Origin: Treponema sp.
Lineage (GTDB): Bacteria > Spirochaetota > Spirochaetia > Treponematales > Rectinemataceae
Direction: 5' to 3'
Assembly: GCA_012516755.1 (NCBI GenBank)
Contig: JAAYWE010000147.1
Location: 1-5,837 of the forward strand
DNA: 5,837 nt
This document shows, in pieces, positions 1 through 5,837 of the stretch; the stretch's first letter is position 1; each line of letters opens with the position of its first letter. Made by a program: the position numbers and the translations under genes. The notes under the pieces were generated by a model, which was not told the DNA's origin, ran no database searches, and saw only the letters and a program-made list of their open reading frames with translations.

Positions 1-343
1 TCTTGAATACCTGCTCAAATCCAAGGAACTTGAGGGTGGAGAGTGTGACTTTAGGATGGAATCTAATGCCACCCTTGTAAGGCCCAATAGCGGAATTGAA
101 CTGAACACGATATCCTCGGTTGACATGATATTCGCCTTTGTCATCTACCCATGGCACACGGAATATCACTACTCGCTCGGGTTCGACGATCCGCTCAAGA
201 ATCTTTTGCTGGCGATATTTTGGCTCTGCTTCGATGAGGGGAGTAATCGATTCGAGGACTTCCTCAGTAGCTTGCAAGAATTCGCTCTCCCATGGATATC
301 GAGCGTGAAGCCCATCCAGCACTTCTTTTATGTAGGAATTCAT
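1..343 (-). CDS. gdhA: NADP-type glutamate dehydrogenase, N-terminal part (runs off the window)
   Basis: Glutamate dehydrogenase interconverts 2-oxoglutarate plus ammonium and glutamate in the cytoplasm; this hexameric type usually uses NADPH for ammonium assimilation. The 114 visible residues match the start of the family closely: PKYRQQKILERIVEPERV at about 41-58, FRVPWVDDKGEYHVNRGYRV at 61-80, then FNSAIGPYKGGIRFHP at 82-97 with the substrate-binding lysine at about K90, and LKFLGFEQVFK at the edge. The catalytic lysine and the nucleotide-binding domain lie beyond coordinate 1; the family is usually about 450 residues. The ATG at 343-341 is chosen because a near-perfect Shine-Dalgarno AAGGAGG (355-349) lies 5 bases upstream and the N-terminal length fits E. 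coli GdhA. It has its own leader and candidate promoter, so it is probably transcribed separately from the operon upstream. The truncation is only the window edge. Confidence 0.95.
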   Translation of the reverse strand, partial: MNSYIKEVLDGLHARYPWESEFLQATEEVLESITPLIEAEPKYRQQKILERIVEPERVVIFRVPWVDDKGEYHVNRGYRVQFNSAIGPYKGGIRFHPKVTLSTLKFLGFEQVFK

Positions 344-348
344 TTCTC

Positions 349-355
349 CCTCCTT
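349..355 (-). promoter_or_regulatory. Strong ribosome binding site of gdhA
   Basis: AAGGAGG on the minus strand, 5 bases before the ATG at 343. It is much the strongest Shine-Dalgarno in the window and fixes the gdhA start. By contrast, the operon genes have weak or distant sites and appear to depend on translational coupling. Confidence 0.85.
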
Positions 356-373
356 TTAGGGATTGTTGTTAAT

Positions 374-394
374 TGATCTGCGAGGAAAAGATCA
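374..394. repeat. Inverted repeat in the gdhA leader
   Basis: TGATCT at 374-379 and AGATCA at 389-394 are exact inverted 6-base arms around a 9-base spacer. The repeat lies just downstream of the candidate -10 box, covering or following the expected transcription start. It could be an operator half-site pair or a small hairpin near the 5' end of the gdhA mRNA. Six-base arms can arise by chance, so function is only a suggestion. Confidence 0.35.
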
Positions 395-402
395 CTATTA
401 TG

Positions 403-431
403 ATTCTATACCCCGTTATCGATTTCCGCAA
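403..431 (-). promoter_or_regulatory. Candidate sigma-70-type promoter for gdhA
   Basis: On the minus strand, TTGCGG (431-426) and TAGAAT (408-403) are separated by exactly 17 bases. The -10 box differs from TATAAT at one position; the -35 box keeps only the TTG core. The predicted start, near 396, would give a leader of about 50 bases before the gdhA ATG. It is the best promoter match in the only real intergenic gap of the window, which supports gdhA being its own transcription unit. Found by eye; no scoring was done. Confidence 0.5.
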
Positions 432-452
432 GCAAAATTGGGATTTAGGGCT

Positions 453-473
453 ATGTTTCATTTTATGAAACAT
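453..473 (-). terminator. AT-rich hairpin at the end of the operon, possible weak terminator
   Basis: Eight-base perfect inverted arms (453-460 and 466-473, ATGTTTCA/TGAAACAT) flank a 5-base loop. The TAA stop codon of the corC gene (465-463) lies in that loop. The position fits the 3' end of the operon transcript, but the stem is AT-rich and no T-run follows it on the minus strand, so it is not a classic intrinsic terminator. It may instead stabilise the mRNA end, or termination may be Rho-dependent. Confidence 0.3.
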
Positions 474-1263
474 GCATAGGCATAGAAGGAGAGTCCTCCT
501 GGCTCATGTCAAGCTTTTCAATGCAGATTTTTGTCAGTCTGTGCCCTTCCATCTCTTCAACGGTAAATTGCAGATCGCCAACCGTAACCTGCTCGCCCTT
601 TGAAGGAATTCGCTCAAAAAGGTCAAAAACATAGCCAGCTAGACTGTCATATTCCTCATAAGGTAGCTCGGCACCGATAACATCGTTGAGATCTTCCAGA
701 TGAATGCGAGCATCGCAGGACCAGCGGTTCTTTCCGATAAGCACAATCTGCTCCGCTTCTTCGTCGAATTCATCCTGAATCTCTCCCACTATCTCTTCTA
801 TTATGTCTTCAAGACTGATTATGCCAGCAGTCCCTCCATATTCATCCACTGCAATGGCTATGTGCACATGACGGCGTTTGAATTCCTTCAAAAGGGTATC
901 GATTCTCTTAGTCTCCGGTACAAAATAGGGAAGGCGCATTAGACTCTTCACTTCCAGAGGCCTTTTCTTCACAAGTGCTGCCAGAACATCTTTCGCATAT
1001 AGGATACCGACTATATTATCAATAGTGCCTGAGTATACGGGAATTCGCGAATGCCCGGAATCCACAAAAGTCTCAAGAATTTCATCGATAGGGCTGGTAT
1101 CTTCAACGCACACTGTATCGGTCCGCGGAACCATCACATCTCTGACAATTGTCTCCGGAAGATGCTCAACGCCTTCGATCATTTCTCTTTGCTCTTCGAC
1201 AACCTCTTTCTTTGATTCAATGTTCTTTATGTGTGTACCAAAGAGTTGTGAAAGAATATTCAT
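463..1263 (-). CDS. corC: CBS-domain CorC/HlyC/TlyC family protein (YbeX-like)
   Basis: This 266-residue soluble protein has the standard CorC layout. A short charged N-terminus leads to the signature TIVRDVMVPRTDTV (about 38-51). A CBS pair spans about 40-97 and 105-160, including SGHSRIPVY (69-77) and AVDEYGGTAGIISLEDIIEE (138-157). The C-terminal CorC_HlyC domain runs from about 170 to 250. No DUF21 membrane domain is present, so this is the short cytosolic form, like E. coli YbeX, and not the CNNM-type transporter. The family has been linked to magnesium/cobalt efflux, ribosome metabolism and, in spirochaetes under the name TlyC, to haemolysin; the haemolysin label should not be taken literally. 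The ATG (1263-1261) overlaps the ybeY stop as ATGA. AGGAAG lies 9 bases upstream. It is the last gene of the operon. Confidence 0.93.
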   Translation of the reverse strand: MNILSQLFGTHIKNIESKKEVVEEQREMIEGVEHLPETIVRDVMVPRTDTVCVEDTSPIDEILETFVDSGHSRIPVYSGTIDNIVGILYAKDVLAALVKKRPLEVKSLMRLPYFVPETKRIDTLLKEFKRRHVHIAIAVDEYGGTAGIISLEDIIEEIVGEIQDEFDEEAEQIVLIGKNRWSCDARIHLEDLNDVIGAELPYEEYDSLAGYVFDLFERIPSKGEQVTVGDLQFTVEEMEGHRLTKICIEKLDMSQEDSPSMPMHVS

Positions 1264-1721
1264 ATAATAACGCTTCCTCCCAATGTCTTTAGGAGTTGTT
1301 CTTGAAGAATTAGCATCGGCTGATCTGGCGAATCATCTTCGTGACTCATGCCGGACAAGTGCAGGATGCCATGAATAATGAGACGGCGCAACTCTTCATC
1401 TTCTCCAATCCCATATTCCTTGGCATTGCGTTCAATAGCCGGAATGCTTATCACGATGTCGCCTGCGAGATAGATGCTCTCACCGCCTTCGATAGGCTCG
1501 TATTCACCAAGAACGAAAGAGAGCACATCGGTAGGCGAATCTGCATGTCGATAGTCTCTGTTAAGAGTTTGTATTGTATCATCATCGCAGAATGTCAATG
1601 AGATCTGCCAGTCTTTCTTTTCAAGCGCATCTAAGACAGAAAGTGCATAGTCCGCGGATCTCTGTGCCCAAGAGGGCTCATCAATTCCAATCATCGAATA
1701 AAATACTTCGTTTGTGTTCAT
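1260..1721 (-). CDS. ybeY: Endoribonuclease YbeY (rRNA maturation factor)
   Basis: YbeY is a zinc-dependent single-strand endoribonuclease involved in 16S rRNA 3'-end maturation and 70S ribosome quality control. The 153-residue length is normal. The core motifs are present: LNRDYRHADSPTDVLSF at about 53-69, with the conserved arginine at R58; AGDIVIS at 86-92; and the metal site HGILHLSGMSH at 117-127, with H117, H121 and H127 as the three zinc ligands. The usual GYDH ending of that motif reads GMSH here, but the third histidine is kept, so activity is expected. The ATG (1721-1719) overlaps the pgpH stop as ATGA and the stop overlaps the corC start as ATGA, so it is coupled on both sides. Only a distant GGAG (1736-1733, 11 bases away) serves as Shine-Dalgarno. 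The neighbours phoH, pgpH and corC are its usual partners. Confidence 0.95.
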   Translation of the reverse strand: MNTNEVFYSMIGIDEPSWAQRSADYALSVLDALEKKDWQISLTFCDDDTIQTLNRDYRHADSPTDVLSFVLGEYEPIEGGESIYLAGDIVISIPAIERNAKEYGIGEDEELRRLIIHGILHLSGMSHEDDSPDQPMLILQEQLLKTLGGSVII

Positions 1722-3919
1722 TGTTTTCTCTGCTCCGGATATTCCAGGCGCGTATGCATCTGCGATTGGAGAATTCGCAAAAAGGTCTTTTCTGCGACCT
1801 CAATATCATTAAATGTGAGCTCGCTATCAGAGAGCTGGCCACTGGTGAGTTTCTTAATAATCAATTGATGTATAAGATCTTCAAGCTTTGCCGCACTTGG
1901 ATTCTTGAGAGAGCGAGAGGCTGCCTCGATACTATCGGCAAGCATGACTATCCCTGCTTCTTTGCTTTTTGGCCGCTCGCCTTGATAGCTGTAAGATTGC
2001 AAATCGAATTGTGCCGCGTTATTCTTTGCCTTGACTAGAATTGCTTCCATTACAGAGTTGTCGTGGTGCTGCCCTATTATTTCGATGACTTCCTTAGGCA
2101 GGCCAATTTCTCGAGCTCTCTCTATGCCATCCTTGACATGGCGTCTTATTATGCTTGCAGAGAGAGTTGGATTGATATCATCATGCAGATTGATGCCTTG
2201 TTGATTCTCCGCAAAATATTCCGGGTGATCAATTTTTCCGATGTCGTGATAGTAGGCTCCTATGCGCGCTAAAAGCGGATTTGCGCCTATGTCCTTAGCA
2301 GCAGCTTCCGCGAGATTTGCCACATTCATCGAGTGAGCATAAGTGCCGGGAGCCTTCATTAACATCTCTTTCATAATGGGAGCGTTTATATCCGCCAATT
2401 CCATGAGTCTAAATTGCGTTGACCGATCAAGAAGGCGCTCAAAGAGAGGTAAAAGCAATAAGATAAAGGATCCACCTGCGAATCCGTTGAGTGCCCCCAG
2501 ACCCATAGACTGAAAGACTTCGGCTGCACTCGGTTGTTGATTCAAAAGCAGTATAATTGCCAGAATCGCTTGAACAAGAGCCTGCAAGACAGCGGCCCTG
2601 GCAAGCATAATACGAGTGTGTGCTGTGCGCATAATGAGTGTTGCAGAAATTCCAGCCAACAGAATGCCGATCATAAATTGAGCATTGAGATTTGTGGCGG
2701 CACCTGTAAGAAAGAAGGATACCAGACTAAAGAAAATGCCTGTTCGTGCTCCATAGAGCAACGAAACAAGACCGGCAAACAATGACGCCGGGACAAAAAG
2801 AGCTCCATGAGAAGGACTTTTCCCGTTCAATAAATTCTGAATTACCAGAATCCAATAGAAAAGAATGAGAAAAGAAATCAACAAGAATATAAGTGAGGAG
2901 CGATCCACAGGAAAATCGGATAAGTCAGGCATTCTCGACAGAATAAAGCCTAACAAAGACGCTATCAAAAGGAGCCCGAGTCCTGTAAGAAGTACACCGA
3001 TGTCCGAAACAAGGATAGAAGAACGAATAGTCTTTATCTGCTGATAGACCTCTGGTGTGATGAGCTCTCCTTTTCGCACCAGGATTTCATTCCTGCTTAC
3101 AAAGCGAGTCACTGGCTCCACACGAGCGCGCGCCGCAGCAAGCCTCTTGTCCGAGAGGTTTTGATCAAAAAAAGCGTTTTCTCTTAAGAGCGCCTTCCCT
3201 AAAAGCCTCACATATTGCTTTAGAGATTCGGGAATATGTCTAGCATCCATTTCATCTTCCAGGCGATTATTAAGATTGGCAAGTGTAATCATGTTTCTCA
3301 CGGCGATTTTTTCACTCTCTTCCCTACCGTTCAACATTCTTACCAGTTCATAATAATCCGGATTGAATCGATCGAAGACACCTTCAGGCACGGAGACAAT
3401 GCCTTTGCTCAAGAGACTCTCTACAATATCGCTCAAATATACAAAGGTTTGAGCATTTAGCTCCGCGCTGACAAGAGTCTTATATCTGTCGGATTGCAAT
3501 AGATCAGGAAAGCGGCTGCTAAGCATCAACGATAATGCATCGATGCTTCCAGACTCACTACCCAGAAGCTGCAAATAATATGAAGAGAATTCTTCAGCCT
3601 TTTCGCGAATAGATGCGGTGATCTTGTCATCCATCACAAAGACAGCAAGCACCAATCTCTCCTCAGCCTGTATCTTTCTCTGTGTCGCCTCTTTGTCGAT
3701 ATAAATAGTGTCTTTGCCAGCATAAATATCGGTCTCGGCAATCTCACCTACTTTTATTGCCTTAAGCGAGCTACGACTTGAAATCGATGATGGTCCGACC
3801 AGGATCAGACCAATTGCCGCTATGGCAATTGCTACAAAGAAGAACCATAAGGGCGGTTGTACCGAGCGAAGAGATTTTTTCAGTTCAAAGAACCAGGATT
3901 CTCGATTATTCTTTTTCAT
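1718..3919 (-). CDS. pgpH: PgpH-type 7TM receptor with HD domain, cyclic di-AMP phosphodiesterase
   Basis: This 733-residue membrane protein belongs to the PgpH/YqfF family, which hydrolyses cyclic di-AMP to pApA. It has one membrane segment at about 24-42. A long extracytoplasmic 7TMR-HDED-type domain follows at about 45-300, ending near RFVSRNEILVRKGELITPEV. A multi-span membrane block covers about 303-495. The cytoplasmic HD domain covers about 515-725. Expected metal ligands are visible: H529 (GTYAHSMNVANLAE), H558-D559 (YYHDIGKI), H594 (RRHVKDG), H618-H619 (GQHHD) and D662 (IVMLADSIEAASR). ENQQGINLHDDINPTLSA at 571-588 is also typical. The glycine usual after the double histidine is aspartate here (D620). 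The ATG at 3919 overlaps the phoH stop by 14 bases and has no good Shine-Dalgarno; the TGA overlaps the ybeY start. The substrate is inferred from the family. The sensed ligand is unknown. Confidence 0.93.
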   Translation of the reverse strand: MKKNNRESWFFELKKSLRSVQPPLWFFFVAIAIAAIGLILVGPSSISSRSSLKAIKVGEIAETDIYAGKDTIYIDKEATQRKIQAEERLVLAVFVMDDKITASIREKAEEFSSYYLQLLGSESGSIDALSLMLSSRFPDLLQSDRYKTLVSAELNAQTFVYLSDIVESLLSKGIVSVPEGVFDRFNPDYYELVRMLNGREESEKIAVRNMITLANLNNRLEDEMDARHIPESLKQYVRLLGKALLRENAFFDQNLSDKRLAAARARVEPVTRFVSRNEILVRKGELITPEVYQQIKTIRSSILVSDIGVLLTGLGLLLIASLLGFILSRMPDLSDFPVDRSSLIFLLISFLILFYWILVIQNLLNGKSPSHGALFVPASLFAGLVSLLYGARTGIFFSLVSFFLTGAATNLNAQFMIGILLAGISATLIMRTAHTRIMLARAAVLQALVQAILAIILLLNQQPSAAEVFQSMGLGALNGFAGGSFILLLLPLFERLLDRSTQFRLMELADINAPIMKEMLMKAPGTYAHSMNVANLAEAAAKDIGANPLLARIGAYYHDIGKIDHPEYFAENQQGINLHDDINPTLSASIIRRHVKDGIERAREIGLPKEVIEIIGQHHDNSVMEAILVKAKNNAAQFDLQSYSYQGERPKSKEAGIVMLADSIEAASRSLKNPSAAKLEDLIHQLIIKKLTSGQLSDSELTFNDIEVAEKTFLRILQSQMHTRLEYPEQRKQ

Positions 3920-4898
3920 AGGCTTCTATAATTTTCCTGGCTAGAGAGCTTCGAACCACGTCGCTAGCATCGAGCCTGCTTATGAATACTTCATCGATAT
4001 TTCCAAGGAGAGTTATGGCATGAATAAGACCTGAATCTGTCTTCTTGGGGAGATCGATCTGTGTGATATCTCCTGTAACGATCGCTTTTGTGTGCTCTCC
4101 AAGCCGAGTAAGGAACATCTTCATTTGCTCTTTTGTTGTGTTCTGACCTTCGTCCAGAATGACTATGCAATTAGCGAGGCTTCTGCCACGCATATAAGCA
4201 AGTGGTGCAACTTCTACTGCCCTGCTCTCTTCGAGTCGCCTAATGGTCTCGTATGGGACCAATGCTTCCATAGCATCGTAGAGGGGGCGGAGATAGGGAT
4301 TTATCTTCTGCTCGAGGTCACCCGGAAGATAACCAAGGCTTTCTCCCGCCTCTACTACTGGTCGCGTTAAAATCAGTTTTCTCTTCGATCGCGTCAAGAG
4401 CTCCCGCAGCGCATAGGCCATGGCGAGATATGTTTTGCCGGTCCCTGCTGGCCCTATAGAAAAGATGAGGTCGTGTGACGCAATGCCTTTAAGATAAAGA
4501 CTCTGTCCCGAAGACCGTGGAAATACCTTACCAAAACCATTCGGTATCTGTATGCAGTTTTCGAGAAACCTGGAAATTACGCTCTCATTTTCCTCATCAG
4601 CATTATCTATCGTAGCTTTGAAGGATTGACTTCCATCCGGTGTAAGCTCCGCATGCAGAGCAATAATGAGCTCCGGAGTAGCCGGTACACCTTCCTTTAT
4701 CGAATCTCCAATTGCGCTGATAATGCGTGAGAAAAGATTGAGTATTCCCGGGTCGTCGCTATCCACAAAAAGCTCATTGCCCCTTGTTAGCACATGAGTC
4801 CCCAATAGGCTCCCAATAACAGATAGATTGTAATCGTTAGCGCCACAAAGCTCGGCAAATACCTCGGTATCTTCGAGCACAATATGTGAAGGACTCAA
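3906..4898 (-). CDS. phoH: PhoH-family ATPase (YbeZ-like)
   Basis: A cytoplasmic P-loop ATPase of the PhoH/YbeZ family, 330 residues from the chosen start, which is normal. An N-terminal PhoH-type domain covers about 1-90. The ATPase domain has Walker A GPAGTGKTYLAMA at about 149-161, TRPVVEAGESLGYLPGDLEQ at 178-197, Walker B VILDEGQNTT at 246-255 and VTGDITQIDLP at 274-284. The family is related to SF1 helicase cores and is thought to act on RNA with YbeY; its exact substrate is not established. I prefer the TTG at 4898-4896: AGGAG (4908-4904) lies 5 bases upstream, and TTGA shares bases with the stop of the small frame before it. The in-frame GTG at 4904 would begin on the last base of that Shine-Dalgarno, which makes it unlikely; it would add two residues. 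The stop lies inside the pgpH coding region. Confidence 0.94.
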   Translation of the reverse strand: MSPSHIVLEDTEVFAELCGANDYNLSVIGSLLGTHVLTRGNELFVDSDDPGILNLFSRIISAIGDSIKEGVPATPELIIALHAELTPDGSQSFKATIDNADEENESVISRFLENCIQIPNGFGKVFPRSSGQSLYLKGIASHDLIFSIGPAGTGKTYLAMAYALRELLTRSKRKLILTRPVVEAGESLGYLPGDLEQKINPYLRPLYDAMEALVPYETIRRLEESRAVEVAPLAYMRGRSLANCIVILDEGQNTTKEQMKMFLTRLGEHTKAIVTGDITQIDLPKKTDSGLIHAITLLGNIDEVFISRLDASDVVRSSLARKIIEAYEKE

Positions 4899-5077
4899 TC
4901 GCACTCCTGTCTAAGTATCATATTCTTTAATAATATACTAATACCTGGAGGCTCTTTCCAGCCTTCAGATCTCATGCGCACTTTTGGCTGTTGTTTCTTT
5001 TCTCTTGACCGTTGGTCTCTTAGATCTTGAGCCTCTATGCTCGACGAATTCCCAATAAGGCTAGGGCTTATATTCAT
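4895..5077 (-). CDS. Possible small protein of 60 residues, unknown function
   Basis: I do not recognise this product. The frame starts with an ATG (5077-5075) that overlaps the stop of the upstream barrel gene as ATGA, and it ends in a TGA that overlaps the preferred phoH start as TTGA. Such 4-base junctions on both sides suggest it is translated as part of the operon. An AAGG (5093-5090) lies 12 bases before the start, rather far. The predicted protein is hydrophilic and basic, with a charged stretch near residues 19-36 (DLRDQRSREKKQQPKVRM) and a short hydrophobic patch near the C-terminus (GISILLKNMIL). There is no signal peptide, membrane span or cysteine motif. The frame stays open upstream to an ATG at 5137, but that start would lie deep inside the barrel gene. 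It may be an accessory protein or a spacer frame that only carries ribosomes to phoH. Confidence 0.5.
   Translation of the reverse strand: MNISPSLIGNSSSIEAQDLRDQRSREKKQQPKVRMRSEGWKEPPGISILLKNMILRQECD
4904..4908 (-). promoter_or_regulatory. Ribosome binding site that decides the phoH start
   Basis: AGGAG on the minus strand lies 5 bases before the TTG at 4898 and inside the last codons of the small upstream frame. The other candidate start, GTG at 4904, overlaps the final G of this site and could not use it. The site therefore favours the rarer TTG codon coupled through a TTGA overlap. Confidence 0.65.
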
Positions 5078-5837
5078 TGCTTGAATGCACCTTCTGAGTA
5101 ATTTATCGAACTCTTTATTGCAGAGATATCCTTCCACGTAACCGCAAGGTTGAATGCCACTTCCATCTCGTAATGTGGCAATGGTTGAGTCGAAGATGCC
5201 GTTACGAGCGTTGGTTCAGCCAGTATATTTGCGGATAATACCCAATCATGAGCATCCAATGAAAGCTCTAGCTTTAGACCCTGCAACTTAAAAAGAGTAT
5301 TTTTAAGCTTGTTAGCATCCCAGATAGACACCGAATCCCAAAGGTCAGCAAAGAGGTTTTTAGAATAGTCCTCGGGATCAAAATCATCTGATTTTGGAAA
5401 CAGAGACGCATAATATCGCCAGAATGAAGAGTTCACAGAAGACAGCGTAAAACCTAAAGATAAACCTGCAGAATTCTTGATGGAAAGACCAAGGTTTGCT
5501 CCAAATGTAGAATTCGTAAACTGAATTAGATTCTGATTGAGAGTAAGTAATCCATCTGCCTCGACATACCAGCTCATCATCTCAGTAGAAAATAGCGGTG
5601 AACTGTAACGCATTTTGGGTTTCCAAGATAGAGATAATGTTGAAGGCCTGAAGTACTGAGTCCCATCCTGAATCCATGAACTGTTTTTGAAAACATAGCC
5701 GTTTGCTTTTTGTGCCACAAAGCGTGCGTTGAATGACCAAGCCGACAGATTGGCACTGAGGCTTAAGGGAGCTTGAGTATCGAAATCCCAGGCAGCATTC
5801 GTAGATATCTCGATTTTTTTTATTGGCCTAAGAGCCA
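5074..5837 (-). CDS. C-terminal part of a probable outer-membrane beta-barrel protein, possibly LptD/OstA-like
   Basis: The frame is open to the window edge, and the last 253 residues are visible. There is no ATG near the edge; the GTG at 5718 is simply an internal valine (RFVAQKANGY), so the gene starts beyond 5837. The sequence is rich in alternating polar and hydrophobic or aromatic residues that read as amphipathic beta strands: LSLSANLSAWSFNARFVAQK at about 24-43, ANLGLSIKNSAGLSLGFTLS, LKLELSLDAHDWVLSANILA, and YEMEVAFNLAVTWKDISAIK near the end. A large outer-membrane barrel such as LptD, which inserts lipopolysaccharide, would look like this, and the strand before WKDISAIK resembles C-termini I associate with that family. 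There is no diagnostic motif, so LptD is a tentative reading. The final residue is glutamine, unlike the terminal phenylalanine of many porins. The TGA overlaps the next frame as ATGA. Confidence 0.65.
   Translation of the reverse strand, partial: ALRPIKKIEISTNAAWDFDTQAPLSLSANLSAWSFNARFVAQKANGYVFKNSSWIQDGTQYFRPSTLSLSWKPKMRYSSPLFSTEMMSWYVEADGLLTLNQNLIQFTNSTFGANLGLSIKNSAGLSLGFTLSSVNSSFWRYYASLFPKSDDFDPEDYSKNLFADLWDSVSIWDANKLKNTLFKLQGLKLELSLDAHDWVLSANILAEPTLVTASSTQPLPHYEMEVAFNLAVTWKDISAIKSSINYSEGAFKQ

Noticed and set aside
56..376. Plus-strand open frame of 106 codons opposite gdhA
   Set aside because: The minus strand here encodes a clear GdhA N-terminus with a strong ribosome binding site; the plus-strand frame is its shadow and has no family resemblance.
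463..1263. Reading the CorC/TlyC protein as a haemolysin or a membrane ion transporter
   Set aside because: It has only CBS and CorC_HlyC domains, with no membrane span or signal peptide; operon context with ybeY and phoH favours the YbeX-like housekeeping role.
1574..2038. Plus-strand open frame of 154 codons opposite ybeY and pgpH
   Set aside because: It lies wholly antisense to two conserved genes, including the PgpH HD domain, and its translation shows no recognisable motif.
4917..4945. AT-rich stretch with a TATGAT box, considered as an internal promoter for phoH
   Set aside because: The hexamer 17 bases upstream (GGTATT) is a poor -35 match, and AT-richness at the end of a small coding frame is weak evidence.
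4895..5137. Longer 80-codon version of the small frame starting at 5137
   Set aside because: That start would overlap the barrel gene by 64 bases, whereas the ATG at 5077 makes an exact ATGA junction like the others in this operon.
5074..5718. GTG at 5718 as the start of the barrel-like gene
   Set aside because: The same frame continues without a stop to the window edge with the same beta-rich character, so the GTG is an internal valine codon.
1..5837. Search for tRNA genes, CRISPR repeats, insertion-sequence ends or long direct repeats
   Set aside because: Nothing beyond short chance repeats was seen; overlapping genes fill the window apart from the gap at 344-462.

Overview
The window looks like ordinary chromosomal housekeeping DNA from a Gram-negative-type bacterium. 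Every supported gene lies on the minus strand, so reading order runs from high to low coordinates. Spirochaetota (Treponema-like) is my best guess at the lineage. It rests on a probable outer-membrane beta-barrel protein next to a Firmicutes-like phoH-pgpH-ybeY block, followed by a soluble CorC/TlyC protein of the type named in spirochaetes. This is an inference and was not tested by any search.

Region by region, in transcription order: 5837-5074 is the 3' part of a gene for a large beta-strand-rich protein, possibly LptD/OstA-like. 5077-4895 is a possible 60-codon gene of unknown function, coupled on both sides by 4-base overlaps. 4898-3906 encodes a PhoH-family ATPase. 3919-1718 encodes a PgpH-type membrane HD phosphodiesterase for cyclic di-AMP. 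1721-1260 encodes the endoribonuclease YbeY. 1263-463 encodes a CBS-domain CorC/HlyC/TlyC protein. All five junctions overlap by 4 to 14 bases, so the block should be one translationally coupled operon whose promoter lies beyond 5837.

The 119-base gap at 462-344 separates the operon from a new unit. It holds a weak hairpin around the corC stop codon, a plausible sigma-70-type promoter, an inverted repeat near the predicted transcription start and a strong ribosome binding site. The unit encodes NADP-type glutamate dehydrogenase (gdhA), whose first 114 codons are present before the window ends.

The operon joins functions often found together: rRNA maturation and ribosome quality control (YbeY, with PhoH and CorC as habitual neighbours), cyclic di-AMP turnover (PgpH) and perhaps outer-membrane assembly. 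The order combines the Firmicutes phoH-pgpH-ybeY arrangement with the proteobacterial ybeZ-ybeY-ybeX one. I see no mobile element, CRISPR array, tRNA or rRNA. The least explained item is the small coupled frame between the barrel gene and phoH.
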